Positions 1-11,942 of a DNA stretch of 64,000 bases are shown here, piece by piece. The stretch covers positions 4,564,665 through 4,628,664 of the forward strand of contig JAJEKV010000046.1 in assembly GCA_021234155.1 (NCBI GenBank), written 5' to 3'. Numbering within the stretch: position 1 is the stretch's first letter; every line of letters starts with the position of its first letter. The DNA comes from Isoetes taiwanensis. Taxonomy: Eukaryota; Streptophyta; Lycopodiopsida; Isoetales; Isoetaceae. Position numbers and translations under genes: made by a program. The notes beneath the pieces are model-generated. The model saw only the letters and a list, made by a program, of their open reading frames with translations. It was not told the origin of the DNA and did no database searches.

Positions 1-630
1 TCCATAGCCAAGGCTTAAGCTTTTGAGAAGGTTAACAAATGAGTAAGAAAAGTTGAGTATAAACTCTAACGACAATCTTTTGGGTCAAGATGTCGCCTGT
101 ACCCAAATGAAACATACCATGTCCATACTGGTCTGATGCTCAAAAACTATTCGACAAAGAAATTTGTTCAATTTCAATGAGATAAATTAACTGATCTCAT
201 TAATCCAAAATATCCAAAATGCATGCATGCATGCGTACGTGCATGCGCATGCATGCATGCGTAAATGCGTGCATGCATACATGCATGCGTGCAAATGCGT
301 AAATGCATACATGCAATGCAATACGCGCCTTGCTGCTGCCGCACTGCGCCGCCGCCTTTGGGCAAAAGTATGCTAGTGGGTATCAAAAAACGTGAGATAG
401 ATCAGCACCACGGATGTACTATTCTATCATAGTATTCCACTTGTTATTAGTTGGAGTTGTTACATATTTCTATTGATTATCTAATTACCATGTGCTAGTA
501 CCAGTAACACCTTAAACAAGCTGCCATATGGGGTGCTATATGAGTGCTGTCAGCATGTGTCCGGACGCCTGCTTTTGATACCCACCAAAGCATACTTTTG
601 CCCCTTTGCTCAGGATCCATGATTGATTTT
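1..630. other. Non-coding left flank
   Basis: I see no gene here. Apart from the GCAT-rich repeat at 220-328 the sequence is unremarkable and AT-rich. The organelle-derived rRNA fragment begins near 631; a few bases before that may belong to it but cannot be aligned by eye. Confidence 0.5.
220..328. repeat. GCAT/GCGT-rich simple repeat
   Basis: Imperfect iteration of GCAT, GCGT and ATGC tetranucleotides runs for about 100 bp. The reverse strand can be read as a His/Cys/Met-rich ORF, but that is only the repeat being translated. Confidence 0.85.
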
Positions 631-1295
631 GAGTGAAATAGAACATGAAACCATGTGGGAGGAGAATCGGATCTCGCATGCACTGTTGAAGAATGAGCCT
701 TATGGGGAGTGACCTGGTTACCCACCGGGGCTGTAAAAGCGAAGTCTTCCTAGGGCAATTGTCCGCTTGCTTATGGACCCAACACTTGGGTGATCTATCC
801 ATGACTAGGATGAAGCTTGGGTGAAACTAAGTGGAGGTCCGAACCGACCGATGTTTTTAGCGGATGATTTGTGGTTAGGGGTGAAATGCCACTCGAACTT
901 CGAGCTATTTGGTTCTCCCGAAATGCGTTGAGGCCTTGATTAGCCAGGACCACCTAGGGGTGCAGGGTAAAACTAATTGTTCGGTGGCGGGCTGCAAGAG
1001 CGGTACCAAATTGAGGCAAACTCTGAATACTAGGTATGACCCCCAATCAAATGGGATAAGGGTCAGCCAATAAGATGGTGGGGAATAAGCTCCGTCGTCG
1101 AACAGCCCTCCAGCTAAGGTCCCTAAATGACCGCTCAGTAGTAAGGGATGTGGGAGTGCAAAGACAGCTAGGAGGTTTGCCTAGAAGCAGCCACCCCTGA
1201 AAGAGTGCGTAATAGCTCATTGGTCAAGCGCTCTTGCACCGAAGATGAACATGACTAAGCGGTCTGCCGAAACTGTGTCGAAATACATCGATTGA
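631..1295 (+). pseudogene. rrn23: Plastid-derived 23S rRNA fragment (NUPT)
   Basis: The sequence follows the 5' third of a cyanobacterial/plastid 23S rRNA. Recognisable blocks are GTGAAATAGAACATGAAACC at 631, the GGATGAAGCTTGGGTGAAAC block, GGGGTGAAATGCCACTCGAA, GAGCGGTACCAAATTGAGGC and GAGTGCGTAATAGCTCATTG. Small indels and substitutions are scattered throughout, including within helices that are normally invariant, so it is not a functional gene. The mitochondrial 26S rRNA differs clearly in these blocks, which is why I call it plastid. It ends where the flank of the Ty3 element begins. Confidence 0.9.
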
Positions 1296-1400
1296 AACTT
1301 GAATGAGTTGTAAATATAGTAATAGTTGCCAAGTCGACTAAGAAAAAAAAGGAAAACGATTTATGAACATCAATAGAATTTCTCTTATTTTATGTGTATG

Positions 1401-1992
1401 TGTTTTGGGGTGCGGGTTGGGGAACTCACGGAAGACAGACCCTCTGTGAGGACCCGTGGATCTACTTGGGGAGAGTCAGGGGGACTATGTCCGGGATTTG
1501 CAAGAAGAGAAGAAAAGAAGAAAAGCGAGAACAAATGAGAGAAAGATGATAAGCTTCCTTGATATCAATGATGAAAATACATGAGCTCTCGAAATAGAGA
1601 AAAATCGAAAGGAGACAAGACTCAAAACTCATCTAAAAACTTATGTGCTAACTCTACTCATATATATAGTACAATGGCCTTGGGCCCAATATAGACACTC
1701 GGGTGATCTAGGTCTGCCGACTCACGGAAGGGGCCTGATTCTTGAGGAATGTTGGCGGTGCCTCTTGAAGTGCCTAGAATCACTGACGCCGACGCTGGCG
1801 GCCGTCGCCGTCACTTGTGGCGCGGCGCCTCCTTTTGTTGACGACCACGTTTTTGATCGCGTGGTTCCGCCGCTGGTCTTCTCAGCGGAGCCTTGGATGT
1901 CTGACCCGTGGGCGAGGATCGAGGATCCTTGAGCTTGACCTGGTCTGTCGATGCATGAATAGTCATGTACCGGGTGAGGCCACAGATTAACA
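1401..1992 (-). repeat. 3' LTR of the Ty3 element
   Basis: On the minus strand it starts TGTTAATC and ends CCAAAACA, giving the usual TG...CA termini in the extended form TGTTA...AACA. It shares with the copy at 11943-12537 a long AT-rich core (about 1500-1700) and a GC-rich end. A TATA-like ACTATATATATGAG lies on the minus strand at about 1659-1668. Confidence 0.88.
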
Positions 1993-2004
1993 CTCCCCAC
2001 CAAA
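1993..2004 (-). promoter_or_regulatory. Polypurine tract
   Basis: The minus strand reads TTTGGTGGGGAG immediately before the 3' LTR starts with TGTTAA. Position and composition are those of a plus-strand priming site, and this fixes the LTR boundary. Confidence 0.75.
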
Positions 2005-2199
2005 CGACACCTCGAAAGTGAAGAAAAGGAGGAAGCGCCGGAGGGCGGAAGCCATCCGGTGCGAAAGTGATCCTCACCCGGAGTGAGGCCGGGCACCATT
2101 ATGGTACCGGGCTTATGAGATCCTGGCGTGATTGAAGAGCTTGAGGAGTGTTTTGGCCAAGGCGTGATCGCATCAATAAGAAAATAAAGCGGCGTACCA

Positions 2200-5100
2200 T
2201 GTCTTCAAGGGCGCGCATGCTCAAGAAATGTAACCGACATTCCATGAGGAGAGGCAGTCACGAAGGCCAAAGGCAATCCGACTACCGGCATTCGGATTGC
2301 AAGATAAAAAATGGGGACGCCGATTTAAGGAGCTTAGCAAAATGCATTTGAGAGCAGCAAAAATCACGCTTGAAGATGGACGAAGGATCGGTGAGGTGGA
2401 GGCGTGCAAGAAGGTGTCGAGACCATGAAGCGCATCCGCGTGGCCGATTTGCCAACCACGCTCATTAGCAATGTAGATCCAATTGGTGGTGTTGTCAGTG
2501 GCACCTTCTTCCCAATGTGAGCTGGGCGAACAAACGTGGATCCCACCGAGAGATCCGCCGAGATCCGGGAGGTGGTGTCCGGCCGCATGACCATCCATGA
2601 CCTTGGTCCAAAAAGGAAGGCGCCAATCAGGTCAGGGAACACGGGGGGCGTGGAGGTGCGCCCGGGGAAGCATAGGGAGAAGGAACCATGCCCGTGGGGT
2701 GGGTTCTTGGCGGTCTCCCCGAATTGGCCCGACAATGACGGATCAAGAGCCCGACACCAACGATCCCAAAGAGAAGCAGAGGAGAGTTGGCCGGGAGGGC
2801 TATCCCATCCCGTGGGGACCGCCTTGCTATCCAACGAGCTTGTGGCGTTATAACCGGCGAGGTCTTTGCATATAAATTTGTGCATAGGGAAGATCCTCGG
2901 GATGTCCTAGATACTTCCCCGATTTGTTCGCTCGGGCTTGCCGAGAGATAAATGATTGGCAAGCTCCAGGCATGTACCCCGATGAAGAGTTTGGGTCCGA
3001 AAGGGATCCGCAAGATATGGATTGTTATCCGAAGCACCCATTGCACGGTGGGTCACCCCCACGAAAAGTCGGGCGCGTGGCCCATTTCCAAAGTGTTCTG
3101 TGTATCACCCAGGATAGAAATCATGAAATATGTAAGCCATGGGCTGAACCACTCGAAGGTGATAAAGTCCGGATCGGACGCGGTGTATGAGATCAAAGGC
3201 GACAAGGGCACAAAGACAACCCTTTGTCTTCAATGGAGAGTTCGCCAACCGAAGAAAATGCGACCGCCGGGGAATATCCACTGGGGCCATCGCACGCATG
3301 CCGCCGAAAGGAAGAGGTGGCGTCGAGCAACCACATAATCGTGATAGCAGGAGGGAACTGGGAAGTCAACAGGCATTCTGTGAAGAATGGCAGTATGGGC
3401 GTCAAGTTTTGCTTGAGCCTCATCAGCAGACTGAATAGCTTGCTGCAGCTGTTGTTCGAGATCACGGATCCGGTTGTCCCTTTCGAGCAGCAGGCGTGAC
3501 TGGTCACGGACCCGTTTCTGAGAAGTGTTGACCTGGGAGGAAGATTTCCCCGGTGTATTGAGACGAAGCACGGCAATCTCCGCGTCATCCAAGATCTTCG
3601 TTTACGCACCCTCGTAAGGCGATCTTGAAGAGAGGTGAGCCGAGAGGTGCGTGTAGAAAGCCGAAATCAAAAGAGGCGACTTTGAGCGTCGGCTGAAAAA
3701 GATTTTGAACTTGAGTGCTGAAATTTTTACACGATTCGAAGTACAAGGCATTGAGTTTAGCAATATCTGCGTCCTTGGTACTCGAGAGCGGCTTTGGACT
3801 TGTTGTGCTCCAATAAAGTCTGAATTTCTGACTCGAGCTGAGCCTGTTGATCCGCGAGTTGGCTGACTTGAGCTTGTGTACTTTTGAGATCTGCATGAGC
3901 CTGTAAGAGAGCTGCATGCTTGTCTTGAAGTTTGGCCTCCAAAGTTGCAACTTGGGCGATTCGCGGCTTTGAAGGTCTGGTGTACCGCGATCGAGAGGCT
4001 TCTAGTGCCCGTTGAACCCCGCTCATAAGAGCGTCTTGGGATTCTTGTAACTTGAGAGCGGCGGCTTGAGCATCCTGGCGATCTTCCATACAACAACCGA
4101 CGCAGGGTGTTGTGGTGGTGGAGCTTGTTGTTGCCCGGTTTGGGATGTTTGGGAAAAATGGTGTGAAGTGGATGGTGTGGAAGGAGGAGGAGACAAAGTG
4201 ACATGGGTGTGACCGTGGACATGACGATGGAAGGCGGGCGCAGAAGTGCCAACTTGGTGAGTGATTGGAAGGAGGCCCGAGTGGAATTATGAGAATTTGG
4301 TGGTGTGGGAGGGAAGTAATGACGGATGAGGACTTGAAAGTGGCCTCCCACGTAACACCGAGAAATGGAAGTGGTACCAAGGCGGTCCATTTCTTGGAGA
4401 AGACGATAGAACATCATTTGGGGCCAATCTATGTGGTGTTTGGAGTGTGTAGCAAAGTGAGGACCAAAGTTATAGAAAGGCTTATTGATATGGGTGTTCT
4501 TGATAGAATACCCAAAGGAATTTTCGCCACGTAAATTTAACAAAGGTTTCATGAGGCTTGTCGATATTGGTCGACGATGGACATTGGCATGATAAGGTGC
4601 ACCAAACTCTGTGACATCGAGATCTTGTATAGCAGACCATGATACACAAAGGGGTGTGCAAGGGAATATGAAATACCTCGTAAATCAAATGTTGAGTCAA
4701 CGAAATAGTGGTGCCATCGACCACGCGATTGGTGTAGCCTTGCGGGTCGCTAACGATATTGGCGATGAACCGCTTCAACCGTCAGGATTTGGAGCCGAAA
4801 GTTCCATTTGAGAGAATTCGTAAAATTTGGTGTCGCTTCGTGACTTCTTTATTTGGGCCAACAAGGGCTTCACCGGAAAGTGGGCGCAAAGAAGGATGAG
4901 ATGCAAAAGGGCCGGATCCTTGGGGCGGTAGTTTGAAGTGTAGAAAAATCGTGGGGCAGCCATGGAATGATGTGCGTAAGCGAAGAGGGATGCCAAAGGC
5001 GGAAGGCGAAAGTCGAAAGCACGGAGGACAAAGGCGCAGAGGAACTAAAAGGTTTGTTTTTAGGCTTAATAACTGGGAGGCTTAAGAGGTATGAAGAGTG

Positions 5101-5780
5101 CTAAACTGGAACCGTTGATGGTGCCGGTGTCAAAAAGATGCCAAGAAGGGTATTGAGAGGCAAAAATTTGGCTAAGTCCCAAAAACGTAAGGGAGAAGCA
5201 ATGAACGGTGAGGATGAGGCGGAAAGAAAGATCGGATGTGACGGATGGCAAAGGACACCCATTAATGTTTGTGCGCGGAAAAGAAGGAATGGCATTCAAT
5301 GCTTGGCAACTCGAAGTGGGATATCATTAAAAGGAATGTGTCGGAAAGGTACCATGGCTAGATATGCGGCGGGAGAAAAGATTCTCATTTTAGAAACAGC
5401 CTTGCATTGCAAACACGTTTGGCGATTTGTGTGATTGGTCCACGTCGACAAGGAGTGCCTCGATGGGCTATATAAGACGAACCACCGAGGAACGGCGCAT
5501 CCGACATGGCGGTAAGATGGCTGCCGCCGGGCTTGAACGAAGGCGCACGATGCCCACTAACCGCCGAGTGGATCACTTGCAAGATGAATTATGCGGATCT
5601 CGGCGCCGCCACAACCGCGGGCATTTGAATGGGCGGCTGGTGTGCGGGATGGCTGAACATCCCGACCAAGACCAACAGGATGGAGGTGGTTCGCACCTTC
5701 GGGATCCGGGAGTAAGAACTTTACCATCTCCTGGCAAGATACCTCCGCTCCCAACCCCGAGTAGGGGTTTTGCCTCTTAG
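2200..5780 (-). pseudogene. Extra coiled-coil ORF of the Ty3 element
   Basis: About 3.6 kb lie between integrase and the polypurine tract, in the same orientation. Readable blocks are MVKFLLPDPEGANHLHP (start near 5728), KRFIANIVSDPQGYTNRVVD (4700s) and two strong coiled coils: SRSRYTRPSKPRIAQVATLE with LEAKLQDKHAALLQAHADLK (3850-4090), and RVRDQSRLLLERDNRIRDLE with LEQQLQQAIQSADEAQAKLD (3380-3520). The order suggests an N-terminal globular part and a long C-terminal rod. I recognise no enzymatic domain. Plant Ty3 elements of the Tat/Athila type often carry such additional ORFs; whether this one is homologous to any is unknown. Confidence 0.6.
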
Positions 5781-5811
5781 GACTTAGTAGATAGGGCTCG
5801 AGCCCGCTTTT

Positions 5812-5821
5812 GTATATATAG
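5812..5821 (-). promoter_or_regulatory. Internal TATA box before extra ORF
   Basis: The minus strand reads CCCTATATATACAAAAGCGG about 90 bp before the first usable ATG of the extra ORF (near 5728). It could drive a subgenomic transcript. This is inference from position and sequence only. Confidence 0.4.
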
Positions 5822-6029
5822 GGCAGTGCCCATAGCGGAAATAGCCGGCATACATTTTTTTGTAAAAAAATCTCCACTATAATATAATATACCGCCTTTC
5901 TAGTCACTTTTCGTGGTGTTTGCTTCTTGAGCTGTCTCTACGTGTGTTGATGTTCACTTTACGTGTGATGAAATGCTTTGAGGCGAAAACCATTAACCAA
6001 TGTAGGTAATGGAGTGCCATCTAACTTCG

Positions 6030-7010
6030 GCTAGTTGGAAAACGCTTGGTCTAACCACTTGAACAATTTGATAAGGGCCAAGCCAACGAAACTTGAGTTT
6101 ACAGGAAAAATTTTGTACACGGAATCATAAAGAAGAACCAAATCTCCTTCTTTGAATGTTTTTGTCTTCAAACGTTTGTCATGTAAAATTTTTGCAATTG
6201 TTGTCCATGAAGAACACACGAATATAAGCATCCCTTGAAGTTCATCCAACTGTTTCTAATTGATAGACCCGTTCTTTGAGTGCGGCGCAGTGGATTATGA
6301 GCAAGAGCTTGATTGAAAGCGGAGTGTTGGAAGGATGTATTCAAACGGCATGAGAGCTTCACGACCATAAACCAATTTAAAAGGAGTGTGACCCGGTAGC
6401 AATCTTGAAACAAGTATTGTAGGCCCAAAGAACGGTAGGAAGTTTTATGCGCCAATGCAATGCGGGAAGCGTCACAAATTTTTCTTGAGAATGGTGACGA
6501 GTTTTGTTGGTGCTTTCTCGCCAACCCATTGCCTTGAGGATAGTAAGGTGTGCTCTTGTGATGATGTATCGGGAGATAATCCGTCGGCTCCTTGATAGTA
6601 TGATTGATGAAATGAACACCACGGTCAGCGACCAGCTCAGGTAGGGGCAGCGAATCAGCGTGATAATTTGTTGATAGAGGACTCTAGCCGTAACTTTGCC
6701 GGTGTTGTGCGGAAGTGCACAAGCTTCCGCCATTTTGGTGGCGTGGTCGGTGAGAACCGGAATGTATGAACACGAAAGTGTGCCGCGCGGGAGGATCTAT
6801 AGGTCCCACAAAGTCCATTCCCCATTTGCCGAAGGGAAGTTGCGTGGCGGGCGCCAAGGGAAGAGCCGCCACGGGCGCGGGGCGCCCCACTACCGGCAAG
6901 CGTCACACGCGTCGGGCGCGGCGTGAGCATCTTTGAAAGCGTGGGCCAATAATACCCGGCTAGAAGGATTTTGGCGCGTGCGTGGTGTCACCATGAAATG
7001 ACCACCACCG
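6030..7010 (-). pseudogene. Ty3 integrase
   Basis: Fragments in order: LPLAPATQLPFGKWGMDFVG (start of the catalytic core, first Asp in MDFVGPI), MAEACALPHNTGKVTARVLY, YYPQGNGLA-like sequence spanning a frameshift near 6530, LPTVLWAYNT, and at the C-terminus FKEGDLVLLYDS followed by a GPY-type FxWLGPY block near 6070. Several frameshifts separate the fragments. I see no chromodomain after the GPY block. Confidence 0.82.
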
Positions 7011-7339
7011 AGCCCTTGATGAGCTTCTCTAACAATGTCGGAACTTCATGAGGTAGAACACTGCTGGCCGAAGGATGGTGTCCTTACCCTTTTGTAAAGA
7101 TGTCCCAAGCAACCATGGTGTAGTCACGGACCTCCCGGAGAAATTGATGGCGACGGGATTGTCGCTTTTGGCGAGAGAGCCGCCTCGTCTCGGTGGAAGA
7201 GCACTGCGTGAGGAGGTATGCGCTGAAAATCATGGAACCAATGTGGTGTTGCGTGACTAAAAAGAGCCGAAAGCATCGTGAAGGCGCCCGAGACCCGATT
7301 CGCGGGATCATCCGTGTGGATCGCGTGAAAGATAATCCG

Positions 7340-7700
7340 GAACAACATGAGATTTGTCGGCCTTATGAGCGATTTCAAAAAGGAGCAAATTCTTGGAAGA
7401 AGGACCCAACGAAAGCAATGCGGCCCGTGGGCGTGGACTTGTTGATCAAATAGAGGAGTGCTTGGTGGTCCACAAAGAACTTGATTTGACTGCCCAAAAG
7501 GTAATGACGGAAGCGTTGGACCACGTAAAAATGAGACCCAAAGCTTCACGCCCGGTGGCGAGAATAGTTGCTTTCGCGAAGTGAGTTTTCTACCGGGCGA
7601 AGCGATTTGGTTTGTCGATTAAGCGCATCATATTCTTGAGAAAGAACAGACTCAATAGCAAACGCCGGTGACATCGACATGAAGCGGAAAGGGCTTGTCC
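7340..7700 (-). pseudogene. Ty3 RNase H domain
   Basis: Minus-strand frames carry fragments such as SLRPVENSLRESNYS, matching the usual P-V-x-F-x-S-R-x-L-T-x-x-E-x-N-Y-S block, and KFFVDHQALLYLINKST after reframing. It sits between RT and integrase as expected and is closely matched by the plus-strand copy at 20.85-21.2 kb. Confidence 0.65.
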
Positions 7701-8039
7701 CATTGAGGAGGAACAAGAACCGGTGCTCGAGTAAGCAAAAGCCGGTTGGAGGCGACTTCGCCGGGAATTCCAAGCCCGTGTGGATTAGATCACCGCGGAG
7801 TTTATGAATGGGATCGCAATGGCCGCCATCCAGTATGAAGGTGGAATAATAATTGACCTTTCGGGGAAAGAAGCGTGTCTCCTTTGATATTGGCTGGTGC
7901 TTGAGCCTTGAGCACAATAACCGATTTTGGCGAGGATCGGTGGTGATTCCTCTTTTGGCGACAACATGGCCTCCAACGTAACACCGGAAGTGGCGCGAAA
8001 AGGTGCATTTCGGGATTGAGACTAATTAGGACTCATCAC

Positions 8040-8560
8040 ATTTACGGAAGACGAAGTTCCAATTTATCCAAATGGTCAGCCATGGAGGCAGAGGCGAGAG
8101 AAGTCATCTTGAAAAATTTGCAAGAAGGGATTTTCCTTCATGAAATCATGAAAACCGAGAGCATGATGCGTTGAAATGTTGAAGGAGAGTTGGATAATCC
8201 AAAAGGAACCACCTTGTAGGCAAAAAAGTGACCCACGGGGTGGTGAAAGTGGTCTTGAGTTGATCGAGTCTTTGATGGAGATCCGATTGTAGCCGAAAAA
8301 CCATCCATAAAGGAGTACATCTCATGTCCGTACCACTTCTTCGTAACTTTGGTCCGTGAAGGGAAGTGGAAAATGATCACGCCCGTGGCCCGATTGAGTT
8401 TCAGATAGTCCACCTGCACGCGGATCTTACCATTGTGCTTAAGGGCAATGACGATGGGGGCTCACCCATTGAGAATGTTTGACCTCATAGATCAAACCTC
8501 TTTGCAAGGAGTTTGTCAATTTCGCCTTGGCGATCCACGGTAATTAGGGTTGAGCACAGA
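8040..8560 (-). pseudogene. Ty3 reverse transcriptase
   Basis: Going leftward: GEIDKLLAKRF, then VDYLKLNRATG (RT motif around the LDYRxLN block), SFMDGFSATIG (catalytic Asp block, normally F-D-G-F-S-G-Y), FFAYKVVPFGLSNSPSTFQR (the PFGL-NAP-TFQ block), and near 8100 FLQIFQDDFS, which carries the catalytic DD pair as F-Q-D-D. The frame changes at least twice. The motif set is diagnostic of a Ty3-type RT. Confidence 0.85.
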
Positions 8561-9299
8561 TCGCCGTTGCTACACCGGGTGCATCGATTTGGTAGGAATG
8601 GTGAGTTCCCCAAGCTTTTGTTGATTCCCGAAGATCTTTGTAACTCAGTGCTTAAAATGTGTTTGAATTTTTTGAACAGGCTTGACGGCCCCAAGGCGAT
8701 AAGGAGCCGGAAGATTTGCGGCAATGCGACCGGGTTGATTGTTGCCAACGTCCACAACCCCCGGCGTCGAGTCCGAATATGGGGTATTACTTCAGATCCC
8801 GGACAATGTGTGCGGAGGTTGGAGCATAACCGATGCGTGGCACTTTGGCGTGGGTGAAAAAGAGAGGTTGCTCCATTTCATCTAGCGTAGGTTGCTTCAT
8901 GACTTGGCATGTACATCAACAGGAGCGCGGGAGGTTCAAAGATCCGAAAAGTGATCAACGCGTTGGATTCGATTTGCAAGGAGCCGTAGGGTCAAGCAAG
9001 GCAGCCACAAAACCGGGTCCCGATCAAGAGTCATTTCTCCCAAGGATCAGCATATTCGGGTAGGATGACAGAGGCATACTAAAGGTGGAGCCTCCGAACT
9101 TGATAAATATTCCGAGCTTCTTCGTAATCGATTAATCCGAGAGAGGGTTCCGTGATTGTCAACGTAAATGATCCGCCTCGCTTGCAAGTCCATGGTGGCA
9201 TTGAGATGACCATCGTTGATGACTAACCGGTCCGCGGGCCCAAGAATGGATACTCTTTGCCCAAGGAGAAAAAAGGTCCGCCTACCAAGCATTTCATAG

Positions 9300-9575
9300 T
9301 CACCGGATCTTCGCCCGACTTTCCAAACCCAAATTCCATGGGAAAGCGGAGATCACCAATGTTGATGTGAAGAATAAGTGTGACGCCTTTGAGGTCTCGC
9401 GGATATGGCCATTAGCCAATTTGATGTCATATGGGGCACGAAAGAGTTGTGTGATGCCCATTTGTTTGGCGGAGTTTATCCGTGATGAGATTGGCGCGCT
9501 ACCTCCATCGATTTGAACATGGTTGACTTGCCGATTTCCCACCGTGGCATGGACCGTGGGTGTAGAGGTAGCCAC
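9300..9575 (-). pseudogene. Ty3 aspartic protease domain
   Basis: The frame reads VGNRQVNHVQIDGGS, then ITQLFRAPYDIKLANGH. The D-G-G-S is the retropepsin active-site loop in the variant form seen in several plant Ty3 groups. The same domain is on the plus strand at 19560-19751 with N-G-G-S, showing the two elements belong to one family. Further protease C-terminal sequence continues frameshifted to about 9050. Confidence 0.7.
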
Positions 9576-10099
9576 AGCCCCAACTAAAACAGCTTGGGAG
9601 TGGTAACTGGTCCTTGAGAGCGTGACAGAGTTTTTAAAATGGTTGCCAAGCTTAAAGGAATTTTGATCTTGGCGAGCTCCTCTTTGGAGTTCGAGAGGTA
9701 CATGAGAAAAAGGATCCTGCTGGTTCCACTGGCGGGAGTGCGTGGCGTGGAAGCAAAGAACTTCTTTGAGTAAGTCAACCTCGGCTGCAATATTGGGATA
9801 TGTCCGAGGCGTGGAGGTTGAGATGTTGAAGGGGTATCTTGTCTTTGTTGAGCTCTAGTGGTGGCATGAACATTTGCCAATGTGCGGCCTTCGCCAGCCT
9901 TTGCATGAGGTTCAAAATGCTTTGGCTTAACTTTGGGCATGACATGTGGCATGAGCTTTTCCAAGTCAGTGTGCAAAGTGAACCTTTTTTCGGTCCTCAT
10001 GAGGAATGGTGTCAACTGCAAAGGCAGGTCGCGTGCCCTTTCAATAATAGTCAAGGGGCGTGATGCCTTGGTGCGGCGCGGAAACTAAACCAACCCAAT

Positions 10100-11232
10100 T
10101 TGATATTTGGATTTGGAGGATTAAGTGCCCGAAAAATTTCCTCTTGGGCTTGTTGATCCAAATTGAGGTTGATTTGCGGAGCTGGTTGATAGCGATTGAT
10201 TCTTTGGCTCTTGGTGGCTTTTAAGAACTGGTCGCTGGGCCTTGTTTGCCATTAGCGAGCCGAGTTGGTAAGCCGTGAGGCGGACCGATGTGGTCCGATT
10301 TGTGCGGGGAAGGCGTACGAACTTGTGGAAGTTGAGGACACGCCGCGGGTGGTATGACCCCATTCTTGACAAAGTGATAACACCGAGCTTTAGAAGGATC
10401 AAAAAGGAGGACGTTGGTTGGATCCCCGTGGTTGGTCCCGATTTGGCGTCGATAGAGTTGGCGCGGGCTGCACCAAGAGGTGGCCGCCGATAGTGCGATT
10501 GTTCTTGAGGTGTGGTTTGCACTTTGATAAACCATTTTGTTGGGCGAACGGTGTGGGATGAGTGCGAAAGTGCACTCTTCCGCGGGCATGATTGCACATG
10601 TTGCATCGCTTGCAATGAGGCGGGCCATTGGTGGAGTTGCACTCATTGGCCAAATGGCCTTGGTATTTGCAAAATATGGCACCGTTGATTTGACCGGCTG
10701 TGGATTAGCGTGTGGAGCTGAAAAAGTGCTTGTGGAACCATGACAGTGGAATGAGCGGGAGCTCTTGAAGAGCCACGGGGAGGAAACATTGACTGAGTGG
10801 GATTGACAAGGTCGATAGCCTCGCTCCAAAGTTTTTGGGACGCGTGTATTCAGATCATGAGTCGAATAGCGGGAGGAAGTCCTTGGAGAAACCGGACCAA
10901 AACTGCTCGTGGTAGGGTACTCCTTGAGCTTACTTAGCGTAATGTGAAGTCGATCCGCAAAATCCGGCGGCGCACTCAGAGTGGGCTCTTGTTGAAGTTC
11001 ATTGAGTTGCTTGAGATGAAGTTGATCATCATCCGTGGTCCCGTAATGAGACGTAAAAGCAAATCGCATTTTGGACCCGATCTTGTTTCCAATGGCTTTT
11101 GTTGGACATGAGCCATTGATGAGGAGAGCCAATGAGGGTGGTGGAAAAGATGTGGAATTTCAGTTGAGGTTTGCGGCGTGACCATTTAGGGACGGCTAGA
11201 GCCTCAAATTCTTCCATGTGGGCCCGGAGCAC
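10100..11232 (-). pseudogene. gag: Ty3 gag with zinc-knuckle region
   Basis: Overlapping minus-strand frames give a basic nucleocapsid-like protein. In one frame, around 10590-10680, CKYQGHLANEC supplies C-x4-H-x4-C. The missing first cysteine of the CCHC knuckle is present one base out of frame, so a single-base indel broke the motif. A second Cys/His cluster (CKRCNMCNH) follows. The capsid part includes LLINGSCPTKAIGNKIGSKM and a leucine-rich stretch. At least two frameshifts are needed to read it through. Confidence 0.65.
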
Positions 11233-11924
11233 TTTGGTCTAATCGGTTTGCCTTTCGTGGTTGCCAAAGGTGGATAAGTCGGGCCGTGAGTCCGAAAGGT
11301 AGATGCGGAAAGTGCCGGGATGGACAGAAATGATAGGGAGGATATTGAGGTTGAGGTGGATGTGGGCACAGCCCTCCGGACCCGGGATGAAGGGGTGATC
11401 AGCGGGGTTGAGAAACCGGGGCAGCCCCCGGAGCATTGGTTGTGAGATCCGTGAAGGTTGTAAAACGTGAAGAGCGTGGGGAAACGAGGGAAGGATATAT
11501 TCCCCGGTAGCAAAGGAGACATGTGGATAAATGCGCTCCACCCGGGGAGAGATGATGGGCATGGGCGAAGAGGCGATGGCCCGGCGAAGAATGATGGATG
11601 TAGGTACAAAACCGGGTGTGAAAGTACGGTTGAGAAGGTTGAGCCGGGAGCAAAAGCCCCGGAGAAGTGATGAGGGGACCGGGAGGTTGTGAGCAATGTT
11701 TGCACGCTTTGGGGCGGAACTGGGACGAGACCGACACCAGGTGGGTGGCTGGACCGGCCCTAGACCTAAGATGGCCTCCCTCTATGTCATAAGCGTATCA
11801 TCCATACATGTCGCTGGGGCCGACGCCGATGGCGCCCAAGCTTTAGAGGCCGTCTGAGAAAGGAGTTCTTCCGGCGTGGAAATTACGGATAGACATGGCG
11901 ACAGAAGAAAGTAGGATATAATCG

Positions 11925-11942
11925 GACCCGCATCGGGCGCCC
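11925..11942 (-). promoter_or_regulatory. Probable primer-binding site
   Basis: Directly inside the 5' LTR the minus strand reads GGGCGCCCGATGCGGG. It resembles a TGGCGCCC-type tRNA-complementary primer site with the first base changed. The tRNA cannot be named without a search. Confidence 0.45.

Noticed and set aside
220-328. Regular short repeats that might suggest a CRISPR-like array
   Set aside because: Unit is four bases with no spacers, and the genome is eukaryotic; it is a simple repeat.
631-1295. Mitochondrial origin of the 23S-like fragment
   Set aside because: The GGTGAAATGCCACTCGAA block and surrounding sequence follow the plastid/cyanobacterial type, not mitochondrial 26S.
1722-2099. 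Open frames over the 3' LTR on both strands
   Set aside because: They fall inside the LTR, are not conserved in the other LTR, and reflect GC-rich sequence.
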